Made by a program: the position numbers and the translations under genes
Origin: Rhizopus sp. PT2906
Lineage: Eukaryota; Mucoromycota; Mucoromycetes; Mucorales; Rhizopodaceae
Assembly (NCBI GenBank): GCA_025529335.1
Contig: JAMYHX010000042.1
Location: forward strand, 89,451 to 153,450
Direction of reading: 5' to 3'
DNA: 64,000 bases
Part shown: piece after piece, positions 12,901 to 26,645 of the stretch
How positions within the stretch are numbered: the first letter of the stretch is position 1
How the letters are laid out: every line of letters starts with the position of its first letter
The notes under the pieces: generated by a model
Told to the model about the DNA's origin: nothing
Seen by the model: the letters and a program-made list of their open reading frames with translations, nothing else
Databases searched by the model: none

Positions 12901-15900
12901 ACACAACGTGAAAAGAAATGCACCAACTGCTTGGCACGACAAACTACGAAATCCAACGGCTTCGAGTCGACAAACAAATAATCATGCCTCGAACAACAGG
13001 ACGGATCCTTCACCTAGCAACGTCATAACGGTTACTTTAGACGACGACAAATCATCTGAATGGCAAAACTATGCAGGTTTTCTTGCCGCCCTCGGTGGTA
13101 TTTGCCTCATGGCGGACGTTGGACCATCTACACCGACATCACCGTCAGGTACACGTTCTGCATTTGGCGATAGCATGACAGTTAGACGCGTCTCGGCACC
13201 AAGCGAATCATCAGCAATGGTTAACAGGTTTGTCGTGGATATGGTTGATTTGTTACTATGTGATAATATCATGATTCGAGAATGGGTCAAGGAAATTCTT
13301 GGCACAGATCTGTCGCCAGCTCTTTATTCAGTCCTCTTCAGATACATGGAAACAGTACTTTCAAAATACTTTGGACCTGACGGCGACCCTATCTGCAGCG
13401 CGAGCAACACATTATTTGTCGAACAGGCCATCAGTGTCCTGAAACTCATCTTGGATCGTATGGAAGGAAGTTATGAGAATTTGCTGACAGTGGACTTTAG
13501 TGGCTTAATTGATCAATATGCAAAGTATTTGAATAAATTGGGAAATAGTCAATCTGCCTTGAAGATAAAGATTAAGTTTTGTCAGCTTGTTGAAGTGTTG
13601 ATGATGAAGAAGGATAAAATTACCTTACGACAAGAATTCAGGCTACGTAACAAGTTACTGGAGATCATTGTAGAATGGACAAGCGATTTTTCTTTGGTAA
13701 GCTGATGAATAAACCCACTTTATATAGCGCAGGTTATCTTTTCTAACGCGTTTTAGAAACCTGATTTATCATCTCAATACTCTAGTTTTGAATCAGCGCA
13801 AGGCGAAAAGCTGCATAGAGAACTCGATCTAGCATGTTTGAACACCATCGTTGGCCTACTTCATCAACTTCCTCTTCAATCTCCCGACCCAATTCATGAT
13901 GTTGACTCAACACCTATGAAGAGTAGAATCTTTTTCAAATACTTTACCTTCTTTCTCAAGCTACTTAATCGATGCAGAGATTCCGAGACGGCCACTGAAG
14001 GAGATGCGCTTAGCCGTCGACCTTACACAGAACAGACCAATATGAAGAGTAAAGGAAGCATGTCGACTTATTTGGCTCCACTAAAAGAAAGCACCATTTT
14101 GGCCATGTCAAATCTTTTAAGTGCTAATGTTGATGCTGGTCTAAAGTATTCGTTATCCATGGGTTACCACGATGACCCACAAATGCGTACGGCATTTATG
14201 AAGGTGTTGACAAATATCTTGAATCAAGGGACCGAGTTTGAAACTTTGGCTGAGACTGTCATGACAGATCGATATGAAAAAGTCGTTGATGTAAGCTATA
14301 TCACAATTTGAAAGGCTTACCCTCTGAACTCACTTGTTTCTTTAGATGTTCGTAAGCATGGACCTTAACATCGCTCTATCTCTCTGTGATGTTTGCCCTG
14401 CTTCGGATATTGAAGATGCAGCAAATGCTCTTTTGGCCTGCTTTGCATCTAGAGGGAAGACACTGGATCTCTTAAAGGCTGTGATTCGCAAAGAAGTTGA
14501 AAACACAGGTAAATTTGAGTTTATTATAAAAGTATGGGCCCCTTAACATATTTTTCTTTAATTCTTTAGACAGCGAAACAGAATTATTAAGAAGAACGAG
14601 TATAGCTACTCGACTGTTATCTGTCTTTGCCAGACATAATGGCGCAGACTATGTCAGATCAGTACTTCAGCCTGTCTTTACCAAACTTGCAGAAAAGCCT
14701 CCAGAAGAGAAAACTTTCGAATTGGACTCATCAAAAGTTGGCAGTGGAGAGGATGTATCGCGAAATAAGCAAAACGTCATTAATGCGACTGAAATGTTTT
14801 TGAATGCCATCTGTGAATCTGCAAACGAGGCACCCAGGTAAAGTCTAAGTAAGATCTGTTATTGCTTTTTTTTTTGCTAAAATGATCCTCCCTCCCCTCC
14901 TTAGATCTTTTCGAGAAGTTTGTCACTGCATCCTTACGTCCGTACGAGAACGTTATCCTGAAGCAATGTATACTGCAGTCGGTGCCTTTATCTTCTTACG
15001 ATTCTTCTGTCCTGCTATCGTTTCCCCTGAATCCGAAGGTTTGATCAAGATAAACACTGTGATATCTCGCGAAATGAAGCGTGGTCATTTGATTGCTACC
15101 AAGGTCATTCAGAATCTGGCCAATAACGTCTTGTTTGGTGCAAAAGAGACATACATGATTGTCCTGAATGACTTTTTGACCAACAACATTTACAAAGTAA
15201 CAAACTTTTTGAGAGAGATATCCGAGGTACCGCCACCTACTACGACCGTCTTACCCGATGGTAGAACTATTGTAGAGGATGTAAGACCTGAAGTTCGTCC
15301 TATGGAGCAAAAGGATTACAACTGTTTGCACCGTGTGCTGTTTGACAATATGGAGCGCATCTCTAGGGAAATTGCAGCACGTCGTATTCGTCAGCACTTG
15401 GATCCTGAGCGCGCAGCTGCATATAAGCAAGGGTTTGACAAGTTTTCAAATTTAATGGCTCAATTAGGCCGTCCTCCCGAAGCAACCAAGCCAGAGTTCA
15501 GCGGGTTAAGGAGTTATACGTTTGCTGCAGCAAATCAACTCTACGCTGAATTTATGCGACGCAACAGTCATCGAAGTGTAGAACCTATCGTATCCAAGAA
15601 CATTTTCTATGAAGGTGGGGTTTCCAAAGCCAACAGACCTGTCTTTTACTATATCAGTCGTCATGTGCTTGCAGACTCTATTGATTTTGAATTGCTTACT
15701 TATCACATATTGCAGGTAAGTTTTTGAACACATATGTATAATATACAATGGATTAACATTTCCTAGACTTTGGAAAGAGCATCCAATAAGAACTTTGAAT
15801 TAGTGTTTGATTGTACCTTGTTTTCTCAAGCTAATGAAATTCCCAATCAATACATTATTCAGCTTGTTCAACTATTACCATTTGATGCATGCGATAATAT

Positions 15901-18900
15901 TGCCAACATTGTTTTTTATAATCCCAACTCTCATTTACGCAAGTTTATGAAAAAGTTCCCTCGTCCTATATCACATAAACTAGCCAAACGCTTCAACTTT
16001 GCTGTTACCTTGGCGGAAATATATGATTACATCAGTCCAAATGAACTTCGTTTACCAAAGACGACTAGTAAGAAAATGAAAGAAAATATATAGCAATATT
16101 AACACATACTTTATAGCTTCATTAGATACTGATCAATGTCATGTGTTCCATCCTGCCAGTAGAATGACACAGAACAAGCTGAATATCCCTGTTACGATCA
16201 AAGTGAGCGCCGAGTATGTTCAAGCCATGACTGTTCGCAAACAAGAGTTTATCTACAATGTAACTACGGTTCTTAATGACGTCTATATGATTTCGGATAT
16301 TGAAGACATCACTATTGTGCCAAACTCTCGAAGTCAAGAAATTGTAAACGAATTTCATTTCAAGTATAACAAGGGTAAGACTCAGCATGTGTTTACTTCG
16401 ATGAAACGTGATGCTATAGTGAATGTAAGAGTATCAAAATAGCCATTATGCATGTATCTAACTGTGTTTTAGCATATTCGTCACAACAAGCGACGACTGG
16501 AAATGACAAAGCCGAACAATATATCTGAAAGAACCATTCGACCTAACGATGTGCCTGGAAGATTACTGAATATGGCCTTGTTGAACATTGGTAGTGATGA
16601 TCCAAACCTTAGACTTGCTGCATATAACTTGCTATGTGCTCTAAGTATGACATTCCACTTTGACCTCAACAATCAGTTATTGGATGCAAAAGGTAGTACT
16701 GAGTGATATAATGTAATCTTTTTCTAATTGTTCCTTTTTGTTAGACTTATGCTTGCCTGCAAACAGTACAGCCTTTGTTGTGGCCATCAGTGAAAGAATT
16801 GCGGAAAATCAGCCTAATCTCACTTTGGAGTTTTTGAGTGAATGCTTTATTGGCTTCCAAAAATCCAGTGAGCCCCTACGATACCTATGCTTAGATTATA
16901 TGGTGCCTTGGTTACCTAATCTTTCACGATTCTGTCACAGTAATATAGAAGATAAAGAGACGGTGAAAACAAAAGAAGTCCTTCGTAACCTGATTGATCT
17001 CACTGTAGCCCGTACTGAAGTAAGTGTGAGTTTTTTTTATGATATCATTATTAATCGCCATATAGATGTACAAGCTTATACAAGCAAAGATATGGAAGAC
17101 AATCGGACAGATTGACGACATATTGAATCTTGTCCTGGATTCCTTTGTTCAGTTTTCAATTGAGCACGGTGTAGGTTCATCACAAGCAGAAGCCATGGCT
17201 GATACATTTGTTACTCTTTCCAACATTGCCGTACGCGGTAAAGTCATCTCTCGCTTACGAAAAGTCTTACAAAAGACATCGTTCAAGCCAACCAGAACCT
17301 TGACTGATCATTGGACTTGGAATGAAATTGCAATCCTCATTCGATTTGTTCTGATGTTATCATTCAACAATCGAGGGCCTGTAAAGAGCTATGTACCCGA
17401 AATCTTTCATATCGTTTCTCTCATCGTTGGTGTTGGTCCTACACTTATCAGAGCTTCAATCCATGGCCTGATTGTGAATATGATTCAATCATTATGTACA
17501 TGCATGCCTCTCCAAGAAGCCAATATCAAGAAGCTTCAGCTGATACTTAATGAAATATCTGATACTAAGTATAGACTACTATTTGGCTTATTCAAGCCTC
17601 ATGCAAATGCATTCACAATCACGCCAGAAACACTGACAGACGCAGCTGAGCCTATATCACTACATGCTTTGGAAACAATTGTGAGCAATCTGCTTGAAGT
17701 CATAGCTTATAGTGCACCTTCTCAAGGTAAAATATGAAAACACCATTCAACTCTCATTTCTAACAACTTTCTTTAAATAGATATGGCTAATGCATGGCGC
17801 GCTAGATGGATGAGTTTGGTTGCAAGCACTGCTTTCCAATTTAATCCAGCAATACAGCCACAGGCCTTTGTTGTATTAGGCTGTCTAGGACGCGAAGAAA
17901 CAGATGATGATTTGTTATATCAAATCCTAGTTGCCTTACGTGGTGCGCTGGCTATATTTAACGAAGCTGATCCTAACCTGGTTCTAAGCATCATGATGTG
18001 CCTTAAAAACATTGTCGAAAGCTTACCGCCAGATTCAAGGTACCTGCTTGCTCTCTTCTGGGTTGCAGTTGCGCTTGTAGAAATCAACAATGGCCCCATC
18101 TTCACAATGGCTATCGAACTTATACTTGCCGTACTGCGTGCACTGGATACAGCCGGCTATTTCACTGGTGAATCTGTTGTTGAAGTCCTGCTATCAGCTC
18201 GAGAACCCATGGCCAATGTCTCTAGGAAACTCGACCAGCTCTGCGGTGTTAATTTCGAATCACATTTTTCATTTGCTATTGCGAGCATCTTCTTAAAGGG
18301 CTTACGTTATAACAACGGAAAAGAAATCGTTTTCCAAGGATTGGCCACCTTTTTGGATATTGAATGCAAGCATAGTGATAGTACCAACATGATCGATCCA
18401 CATCACTTGGGTTACCTTGCTGGAATCTTACCACTTGCAGCCAAGAATGAGACACTAAAGGAAGTGTTACGGCTTACTGGCTTACTTGATCCAAGCTTTG
18501 AATTGGACGACGAAGATGAAGAGGATAACCTTGAAGCTTATGCCTACAGTTACTCCTGTATCTTTGACAGACTAGATGTGACGGATGAAACTACAGCCCT
18601 GTTGTTTGTATCCATGCTTGTTGCTCAGTTGCAAGTGACGGATAGCAATAATGAAAAGCTCTTCTTGTACCATCTCTTGGCCGAAGCTGCTAGCTCAATG
18701 CCTGCCGTATTCTCTACTGTGTATGACTCACTTCTTCCCAAGATGAATCAGGTAGTATTGAATAGCACGAACCAGTCGATTATTGAATCTGTAAAGTCGA
18801 TCCTGTTGACAGCATGCTCTGATCCAAGCTTCAGTGATGCATCCAGAAAGAACCATCCTACTCAAAGGTCTCTATTGGAAAGTGTAGGGTTCCCTGCTTT

Positions 18901-18988
18901 GGCGGATCCTTCGCTTGGTGCATCATCAGCAAATGTATTACAGAATGCTAAGCTTGCAAGTGAAATCATCGAGTTAATCATTGCTTAA
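9966..18988 (+). CDS. Neurofibromin / Ira-type RasGAP
   Basis: Predicted 2692 aa from 18 exons: 9966..10019, 10081..10142, 10220..10221, 10271..10350, 10408..11032, 11084..12054, 12111..12425, 12476..13696, 13757..14290, 14346..14508, 14570..14837, 14905..15715, 15767..16067, 16117..16424, 16473..16692, 16745..17019, 17066..17726, 17781..18988. It aligns along its whole length with human NF1, from the N-terminus (LVNRILVRLPSNSG) to the C-terminal HEAT-like region (WVAVALVEIN). The RasGAP domain carries the arginine-finger segment (LLRRTS, about residue 1349) and FLRFFCPAIVSP (about 1463). A Sec14-like and PH-like module follows (PVFYYISR onward), then DVPGRLLNMALLNIGS. It stimulates GTP hydrolysis by Ras and so restrains Ras/cAMP signalling. 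The third exon is only 2 nt and is needed for phase; see findings. The first ATG gives NF1-like sequence immediately. Confidence 0.93.
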
Positions 18989-19206
18989 AATCTTTCTTTT
19001 TTGTAACCTTTTTCCTACTAATTTATCCAATGTATACATCCTATTTATACATTTATATATACACTATATATCAATCTATATATACACACACACCCCTTTC
19101 TTATATTCGGTTTTATATGAACATCAAGTTAATTATATGTTCTTACTAATAGCTTTATAATAAAAAGTCGATTCAATTCGCATTAAAACAATAAAGACAT
19201 ATTTTA

Positions 19207-21880
19207 TTACCATATTCTACATTTTGCTTTATGTGGATTCATTTTACTGCCTATTGGACATTTGAATACTTTTGAAAAGTCTGCATTATTGCGAAATAGA
19301 ATATTCACTCTAATTGAATCTGGAGCATGTTCATCATAAATCTATATAAAAAAGTGGGGATTAGAAACGTGCTCACAGAGATGTATTATGTATTACCGAG
19401 TTCTTTTCTGCATCAACACTGGACTTGCTACAAAACGAGCGGGCAGCATTGATAAAGAAGAGCGCATCTGAAGAGAAATGATGTAATCCAGGTAAAACTG
19501 GGTTATAGCCTTTTCCACTGTCTTTTAGCGTAAGAAAAGCATCATAAGCGGCCGCCAATCCTTCATGATCTGCAATACTTTCTCCAAGTGTTTGCTGTGT
19601 ATGAATGAGATGAGTATGATGATGGTATGATTAACTTATACTTTACAGTTCCGTCTATAAAGTAGTTTTTACCGTGCTTATCAGTAACTGAGACATGTGA
19701 GTATTGTTTTACAAAGCAATTTGCCTTTTCTGCATATTTGACCTTGGTTGCGTTTGACCACCAGTCTCTTTCGGCTCCATATTCGTCATATTGCGATCCA
19801 ACATCATCAAAACCGTGCTTTTGATTGAATTTATGTTAATCATCTTTTATATATGCGTCTTTTGTAACACTTACAGAATACTCATGGCCTAGTGTCTGAC
19901 CGATACCTGCATAGTTTAAATAGTCTGGATAGTCTTTATCATAGTTTGGCTTTTGGGCAAAGGCTGCGCTTACGAATATCTATGCAACGAAATAAGCAAG
20001 TGTCAAACGAATGCTTGTACCTTTCAAAACTTACACTATTCTTAGATAGTAGATTGAAAGCATTGACTACCTGTGGACTTGTCACTCCTACCCACTCAGT
20101 CGGGCTCAATGCTCTGTTTAACGTATTCCAATAGATGCGCATGATCCACTGGTTTACTGCTTTATCATTTTCATAAAAAGTGCCAAAGTCCGTTTTTAAT
20201 CCCTGCATATATCTATGAATATCATGTGGAGAGCTTTCATCTGGGGCAAAAGTACTGTATCCGGTAGACGTCTGCATCATAACAAGCTAAAAGATTTGCT
20301 TTAAAAGGTAAGACATTATATACATGCCAAGTCTAGTCACAAACCTTTTTAATAGCAGACTCTTTTGTAACATTGTCTAGCCATGTTGCGTTTCGTATTC
20401 GCTTGATCAGGGCTGATTTGATATTTTTGGCAATAGTGTCTAGGTTGATCTTGTCGGATTCGCCATTAGAGGCAATCATGGCGTAAAACCTGCCGGCAGC
20501 TAAACCAAACCGGTCCAACACTTTCTCGACACATAAGCTAGCTCTTGTTTGAAAGGGAGAGTCTGGCATAAGCTGTCGAAGCTCTGAGTCAAGATTTGGT
20601 GCTTCTGTGATAATCTTGTATACTGTAAGGTATTTCGCAATAGCGTCCATATGGATTGGTCGTGAAGGATCGTCAATGGTAGCATAATAACCGAGCTCGT
20701 TAAAGTATTCTATATTATAAATTTGAATGGATATATCAAGTGTGTCTTTTGCGTTTGGTATATAGTGTTCAAGTATGCTTGTCCAATCTATGAATGGGTA
20801 TAATCTCTCGGCTGTGCTGAGTGAGTATGAATAATGACCGTAGTCGGAGCTGGTACATGGAAAGAAGTTATTCTTTTTTGTCAATGGAAACAAAAAAAAA
20901 AGGGCGCTTACATGGAGTCTGTTATTTTAAACAACTTTGTCTGTAAGGTAATTGCGCTGTCAACTGCGTTGTATATCCGTTCACTTGTGAAGGTCTTGAT
21001 GCCATTATCTTCCATCAGCCGTAGTCTGCGTCTGTCTCGTTCTGTATGATTTTGTAAGCCGAGGACCGAAGATGTCAAATCTATTAGGTTCTGATACTCA
21101 AATTCTTTTAGTGGTATGTTCCCTGTTTCGGTAAAGGCTTTGGGTGGGGTGAGTATAAGAGATTTTTTTGTACTGTCTTTGTTATCTGAAAATATCTCTA
21201 GCGAAAATAAGCCGCCAATATCTATGACAAGTCCATCTGTCGTAGGGTGGGGATAGCTTATAAGGTTGAATATATTGGTTGATATACTAAAAGAGTCTTT
21301 CCATTCCTTCTGATATTCTAATTCTCGTTGTAACCGTGCTAGGTCTTTTAAAAAGAACGGTATTCCTTCTTCTCCATATGTATCAACATCTACACAAGAT
21401 GAATAATAATTCTTTATGAGCTTATAATTCATCTTGTCGATATTTCTATTTTCTTGGCTGTCTACTTGAAAACTGCTTGGAGATAATGTCGAACTTAATA
21501 AATCTTGATAACTCCCTTCGAATATGGTTCTTAGTTGTTCTTTATATCTATAAGACTTCACGTCAAGTATTCCAAATTCTAGAATAGGGTGAGTCTATGT
21601 TTAGAAATCTATTTTTAAATTCCAATTACCTGTCAAGTCTTCTGGTATAATAGCCTTCTTTATCCAATTTCCACCTTTATGAAAAGCATGTCAGTTCGAT
21701 GTGGGGTCTTTAGAGTGATATATTATTACAAGCATACTGATAAAAATCTGAGCATGGATCAATGTTCATATTGATAGATGAAATTAAGCTTGATGCAGTC
21801 TCAATACATGTCCTTGTAAAGCATATATCGTTTATTGTTGTTGTCGTATTATAGACTGAACCTAAGGGAGACTGTGCCAT
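19207..21880 (-). CDS. M13 family zinc metallopeptidase (neprilysin/ECE-like)
   Basis: Minus strand, 742 aa from nine exons: 21730..21880, 21630..21674, 20912..21578, 20345..20849, 20035..20286, 19875..19979, 19647..19817, 19397..19594, 19207..19341. Family marks: N-terminal DPCSDFYQYACGGNW; the zinc site HEYSH (about residues 572-576) followed by GFDDVG; the third ligand motif GESIADHEG (about 636-644); and the C-terminal KCRIW ending. An intron falls inside the HExxH motif, between its fourth and fifth residues. M13 enzymes cleave small peptides on the amino side of hydrophobic residues, usually at the cell surface. Here the first ATG gives a short N-terminus (MAQSPLG) with no obvious anchor; upstream in-frame sequence is hydrophobic but lacks an ATG, so location is uncertain. 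Confidence 0.93.
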
Positions 21881-22920
21881 CCGACAAGTAAAAAGGAAAG
21901 GTAAATGAAGGAAAAAGAGAGAAAAGAGTTGTTTGGTTGACTTTTTTGATGTCTTGTTTAAAATGTCTATTTCAAGAAATAGTAGAGTGTAACAGGATTG
22001 AATGATCAATTGATTCTCATTGGTTTAACACGAGTTTACCTTTGGGTGGAACACATTGGTGCGTGTTGCAAGGAACGAGATCTTGCTATATTAAGCACAA
22101 TTCATTCAGCGCCCCAGTTAGTGCTATTGTCGATCATACGAATATCACTTATTTTCGAACCAAAAATTAGTGAGATGAGCTAAAATAAAAGGGAATTTAC
22201 ACTCACACTAATTATATTAGCTTCATCCTTTGTACTCTGTCTCCTTTTTCATCTATGAGTTTCCTGTTATTAGTTTTCCAGAATAAAGAACCCTTTTTTC
22301 TTTTTCTTTTTCTTAATCCAACTTGCTTGGGAGTGCTACAATTGACTTTTTTGGACCAAAATCACAAAGTTACTTGTGGCTACTCGCGTGCGCTCTGAAT
22401 TTGAAGTTCACATTGAATTTGGTAACTTCATCCACTTCCGTTTCTCCGTCTTTTATTTTCAAGTTACGCTCGATGAGACACTCAAGTATGAGAAAATAAA
22501 ATAAAAAAAGGTCTTGAATGATCATTAAGACTATTTTTTGTCAAGTCTAATTTAGTGGTAAATAGCATGTACTTGGTCCCTTTTATGTCATCCCAGTTCC
22601 TTGACGCCACATAACTATATATGGTATAGACTCATTTATGCGTATTTCTCCTCTTTAATGTGCCTCATCTGTTCTCCATTGTAATAATATACATTGCAAA
22701 AAAAGATGCTTGGGATTATCAACATTAAAACATGTCTTCAGTGTAACCCAGTTTGACTTTATTTTCAATGTACGTAAAAATATATTTACCTCAAATTAGA
22801 TGCTTTCAAGACAAATGAGGATAACTATTAGAATATATCTGACCTATCTCTTTTATAATCATTGGCAGCTTTATTTATATACCATAACAGAACATTTCTT
22901 TCCCCAGTCTGAAAACAATG

Positions 22921-23130
22921 TTACCAGAAGAGGGTGATAGTGTGTGTATTCCACAGCTCAGACTCTCCAATCTTCTCTTCTTTGATTTTGCCTGCTGACA
23001 GGTAATGGATTAAATTGAACAGTCTTTCCAACAGTTTCTTTTCATAATTTTCTGCTAATTGAGATATCTCTAACAGCTGGTCTTGAACATCCCTTATCAC
23101 GTGTGTTGCTGTTTGCAAATACTGAATCAA
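22921..23130 (-). CDS. Possible small helical protein or exon, unrecognised
   Basis: A 69-codon minus-strand frame with protein-like composition: a long amphipathic helix (IRDVQDQLLEISQLAENYEK, then KLLERLFNLIHYL) followed by a charged segment. There is no ATG in frame; it would need a non-ATG start or an upstream exon ending in an intron whose acceptor could be the CAG near 23122. I do not recognise a family. It could also be a chance open frame. Confidence 0.2.
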   Translation of the reverse strand: MIQYLQTATHVIRDVQDQLLEISQLAENYEKKLLERLFNLIHYLSAGKIKEEKIGESELWNTHTITLFW

Positions 23131-23344
23131 AAGTCTTCATCATTAAACCTGAGATACTTTACGATTAAACAGATTTTTATTTATATATAATTAAGGCCTC
23201 AATTGGGCGCACGATTGTAATATTACATCTTTTCCGCCCGAGGCAGATAATAGAGGAAGGATAGTGGTGACTAAAAAACATTTTTGGGATCAAGGGTAAA
23301 AATGTTTTGGAAGGATTGAATGGGATCAAGTGTAAGATACGCTA

Positions 23345-23770
23345 GTGAGAATGGGAGAAGAGAGTAGCCATTCTAAGAGTCTTTGCCCGAGTTGAGTGGG
23401 TGGAGTAGGCGGAAGCTTAGCGTGATAGAGGTAATCGAGTTCATATAAGATTCTGCATATAGTTGGCACTTCGTCTTTAACTGCCCTAACAAGCAGTTCA
23501 TCTGGAAAACAATCTGGGAACAACATTTTGATTCACCTTTTTCTGCTACAGCGCTATCTCGAACACTTTTCAACTTTCAGTTTCCACAACTCAAACAACA
23601 GTATGATCCGCCTGCGCTCGTTATCTTAGGTCATGCCCTTGCTTCTGTTTGGCGGCACCATTGGGCTATGGTCTTTGATCATCAGCCTTTTAGCTCTGTG
23701 AAGATACTTTATATTCAACGCCGTGTTCAAGTTTCTATTCAAGAAGCACTATTGATTTCACGTGTCTCCC
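23345..23770 (+). mobile_element. Degraded 3' end of a LINE-type retrotransposon (zinc-binding RT region)
   Basis: In one plus-strand frame (CAG TTC ATC TGG at about 23490) the translation reads WHFVFNCPNKQFIWKTIWEQ, then ALVILGHALASVWRHHW and MVFDHQPF. This layout, HFxFxCPxKxxxW followed by LG.AL.S.WR.HW..VFD..PF, is the reverse-transcriptase zinc-binding (zf-RVT) tail of non-LTR elements that I associate with Mucorales. Upstream in the same frame there are stops. The reverse transcriptase and endonuclease parts are absent. Two minus-strand open frames (23326..23526, 23373..23573) are antisense shadows of it. Confidence 0.5.
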
Positions 23771-24457
23771 CGCTTCCACTCCCCTATATTGTTATTTAAG
23801 CGTGATATCTTTGAATCGAAAAAGTCTCTCCTCATATATGAGCCACATTTACAACACTTACATGCGCTCTCCAATATCTTGTTCATTGAAATAATTCATG
23901 CGACCCTAAATTACAAAATTATTTTGAAGAATGTATTAAAACAATCCGCTAAACCATGTATGATCCTTTTGGCTTCAACCAGTTAGATCATAAATTTCCA
24001 ATGGATGTCACGATGACCCTCATTAAAATCACCAACAATATCAGCTGTTGTTTTGCAGCAGCGGCCGCGCTCAAGCACCTCTCAAATAACAGCTTAAAGA
24101 GCCTCACTTTGTCCTAATCAGAATAGCACGAATTTTGTTCCTATCATCAAGTGAATTGATTTTTCTTCTGGGCGAATATATTTTTCGTACAACATAAATT
24201 TTGTTCTCGCCTTTGGATGAATTTACTTTCCGGAAACAGTGCAATTTGATCGAAATAGTAAAGAGTCAAAAGATAACAGTTTGTTATTAAAAAAAAAAAG
24301 AAATAAAAAATGAGAGTTGCTGCATTCATCCCTAGCTGTCAAATCCTCACTAATTCAGTTACATTTTCTCAATTGGCCAATAAAATTTTTCTTATTTTAG
24401 AAAAGCATAAAATGCAGTAACAAAAAAAAAAGGTGAAATCTTTAATCAGTTTATGAA

Positions 24458-26645
24458 ATGCTTAAACAGCTTGGAGAGATTGAGGTACATAACATTGTTG
24501 TTGTCTTGTTCATAAAGATGAATAATAGTAATAAAACAGGAGTTCTTCACTCTCAAAGATGGGCACGTCAACTTTCAACAGGAACGATTAAGAACAGAAA
24601 ATCATAATTCAGTAACAAATGGTGTGAAAAAAAGATTACAGAGTATAATATATTTCTTTGTTTTAATAATCTTTTTACAGCAATCATGAGATTCCGTGAC
24701 TGGAGAGCTAGTTTTGAGAATCAAGACAACACTGTTACTGCTCAAAATATTCCATATGATTTCTTTGAACTGTTTGCTGTATTAGCGCATGATAGGTAAA
24801 AAAAAAAAAAAAGAGAATATTCAAGGTTTAGACTAAACCCATTCCTAGCGACGAGCCACTAGACACACTTGCAGAACGAATAAATCAAATTTTAACTCCA
24901 TTTGGAAAGAAAAGTAAAGCAAAGGGAAAAAAAAAAAAAAAAGACAAAAAGACTAACAAGGATCTAGCGAGCGAATCATTTCTAAAAGTAGTAAAAGACA
25001 TCATCAAAGTGACAGCCTATCAGGAAAGATATGGACTAGGTGATGTGGTGTTATTATTAGAAGGTGCTCCATCGGCTATACCAGACGTAAGTATCAACAG
25101 ATAATGTACCATTTGTTGTAACTAAGAATAGACCCCTCTCTCTAGAGATTTTCATTTTACCGATGGCAAGCGCATGATCCTACAAACTTTCCTTCAGGCA
25201 TACAGACAGCAGCTGCATCTAGGAGAGACGAAAGAAAAAGAGTAATATCGCTATAATATAAACAGAATCAAGACTAATGAATCCCTTATCCATTAGTTCT
25301 CTAGAGAATTGACAAGAGCTTTCCAGTGTTTAGACACAGATAGACAGCTAGAACTGTTGCTTTCGATACATGAACCAAAACTTCGTACAATCCTAAAGAC
25401 GCCAAGCGAATCAGTGGCAGATGGAGAACCAGGTCTATTTACACCCTTCAAAGTCAATCGCTATACAACCGTTGCTCCCATCGTCAGTCATTCACGTAAA
25501 CGATTGGCATCAAACTTTACTACTCTTATATATTCTCGTCTAGATCCATCCATTGATCTAAAGCAACGATTTTACAACAGCTTCTCTGCGCAGTCCAAGA
25601 AGAAGAGAGGTTATCAACTCAATCTGGATATAAAGACAGCATTGGAAAATAATGATTATGATAAATTGTGTCAATTAAGGATGAAGCTACTATCGTTTCA
25701 TGAGGATGTCAGGCCAGCTTATTATGGAACTTGTTCAAAAACAAGTCATACAGTCAATGGCAAGAACCCATTTGCAAAGGACATGGACTTATTGGTCTAT
25801 GACTTTGATAGTGAACCCGAGTGGGATCATGATGTGCTGACGGATGATATATATGACCTGGTGTCTTCAGATGCAGAATTCAGTGGTCTAAGTGGTTTGG
25901 AAAGTGACTCGGATGATCAAGATAAAGAGGAAGAGGTCAAGCGTGATGAAAATACCCCAGCAGACAAATGGATTGTCCCTGACGGTTATCTTACAGACGA
26001 TGAAGATTCTCTCAACGTACGTTCTGTGAGGAGAATGTCAGTCGTAAGTCGTCCTGCTAAATGGCCCATGTTAACCAGTAAACATTTTCCTATGAATCCC
26101 GTCATCCTTGGTCCCTCTTATGAATCAACGGATGAGCCTGCAAACCATCCTCTGTCTGATTTCAAATTGCGTACGCTAGAAGGTAAATGAGCATACATTT
26201 TTTGAATGGTTTGTGCTCATTTATTTTTACCTAGATAAAGCATTTTTAAATCACCCTGTGTTTCATAGCAACACATTCCTTGAAGAAAGTTATGATGAGG
26301 ATACGAACGACATGACCAGCTCAAAGCCCTTGGTAGCCATTTGTGAGCCTCAAAAGACATATCCTCGGTTCTTTGATAAAGAAGTGGATAAACTCACCGA
26401 AAACGAACGGTTTGATCTGATTGAAACAATTGTAGAAAATGAATCCAAGACGATGATGGGGATATTAGGTGCGATTCGGTCCAAAAAGGTTCTTCGACAA
26501 TACACACCAGCTCAATTACAGGCCATGGTTCATGACGTGGCTGTTCAAGAGATCAGAGACGAAGATAAGGTAAGAACAAAAAAACAGAAAATAGATGATA
26601 TGATTCACCCATTCCGCATAGGAATACAAATGGTATCTCAGATGA
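24458..26645 (+). CDS. Chromatin assembly factor 1 large subunit (p150/Rlf2/Cac1-like)
   Basis: Predicted 600 aa from eight exons: 24458..24484, 24540..24621, 24681..24795, 24849..25086, 25146..25241, 25297..26182, 26235..26569, 26622..26645. Diagnostic sequence is the segment LRMKLLSFHEDVRPAYYGT, then NPFAKDMDLLVYDFDSEPEW, an acidic stretch, and WIVPDGYLTDDE, which match the ED region of CAF-1 p150. A Lys-rich stretch in exon 4 (KGKKKKKKDKK) may serve as a shortened KER-like region. The C-terminal segment (TENERFDLIETIVENE and on) would be the winged-helix part. CAF-1 deposits H3-H4 during DNA replication through PCNA. The first two exons (MLKQLGEIE, FTLKDGHVNFQQ) are inferred from splice phase and are less certain; the rest is firm. 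The last exon is only eight codons. Confidence 0.85.

Larger units (their letters stand above)
21881..24457. other. Divergent intergenic region with a LINE relic
   Basis: It lies between the M13 gene (minus) and the CAF-1 subunit gene (plus). It contains the retrotransposon fragment at 23345-23770 and a weak open frame at 22921..23130. The rest is AT-rich with no recognised gene. Confidence 0.5.

Noticed and set aside
22380..22500. A protein-like minus-strand stretch (NLKIKDGETEVDEVTKFN)
   Set aside because: Too short, no start codon or splice partner found, no family recognised.
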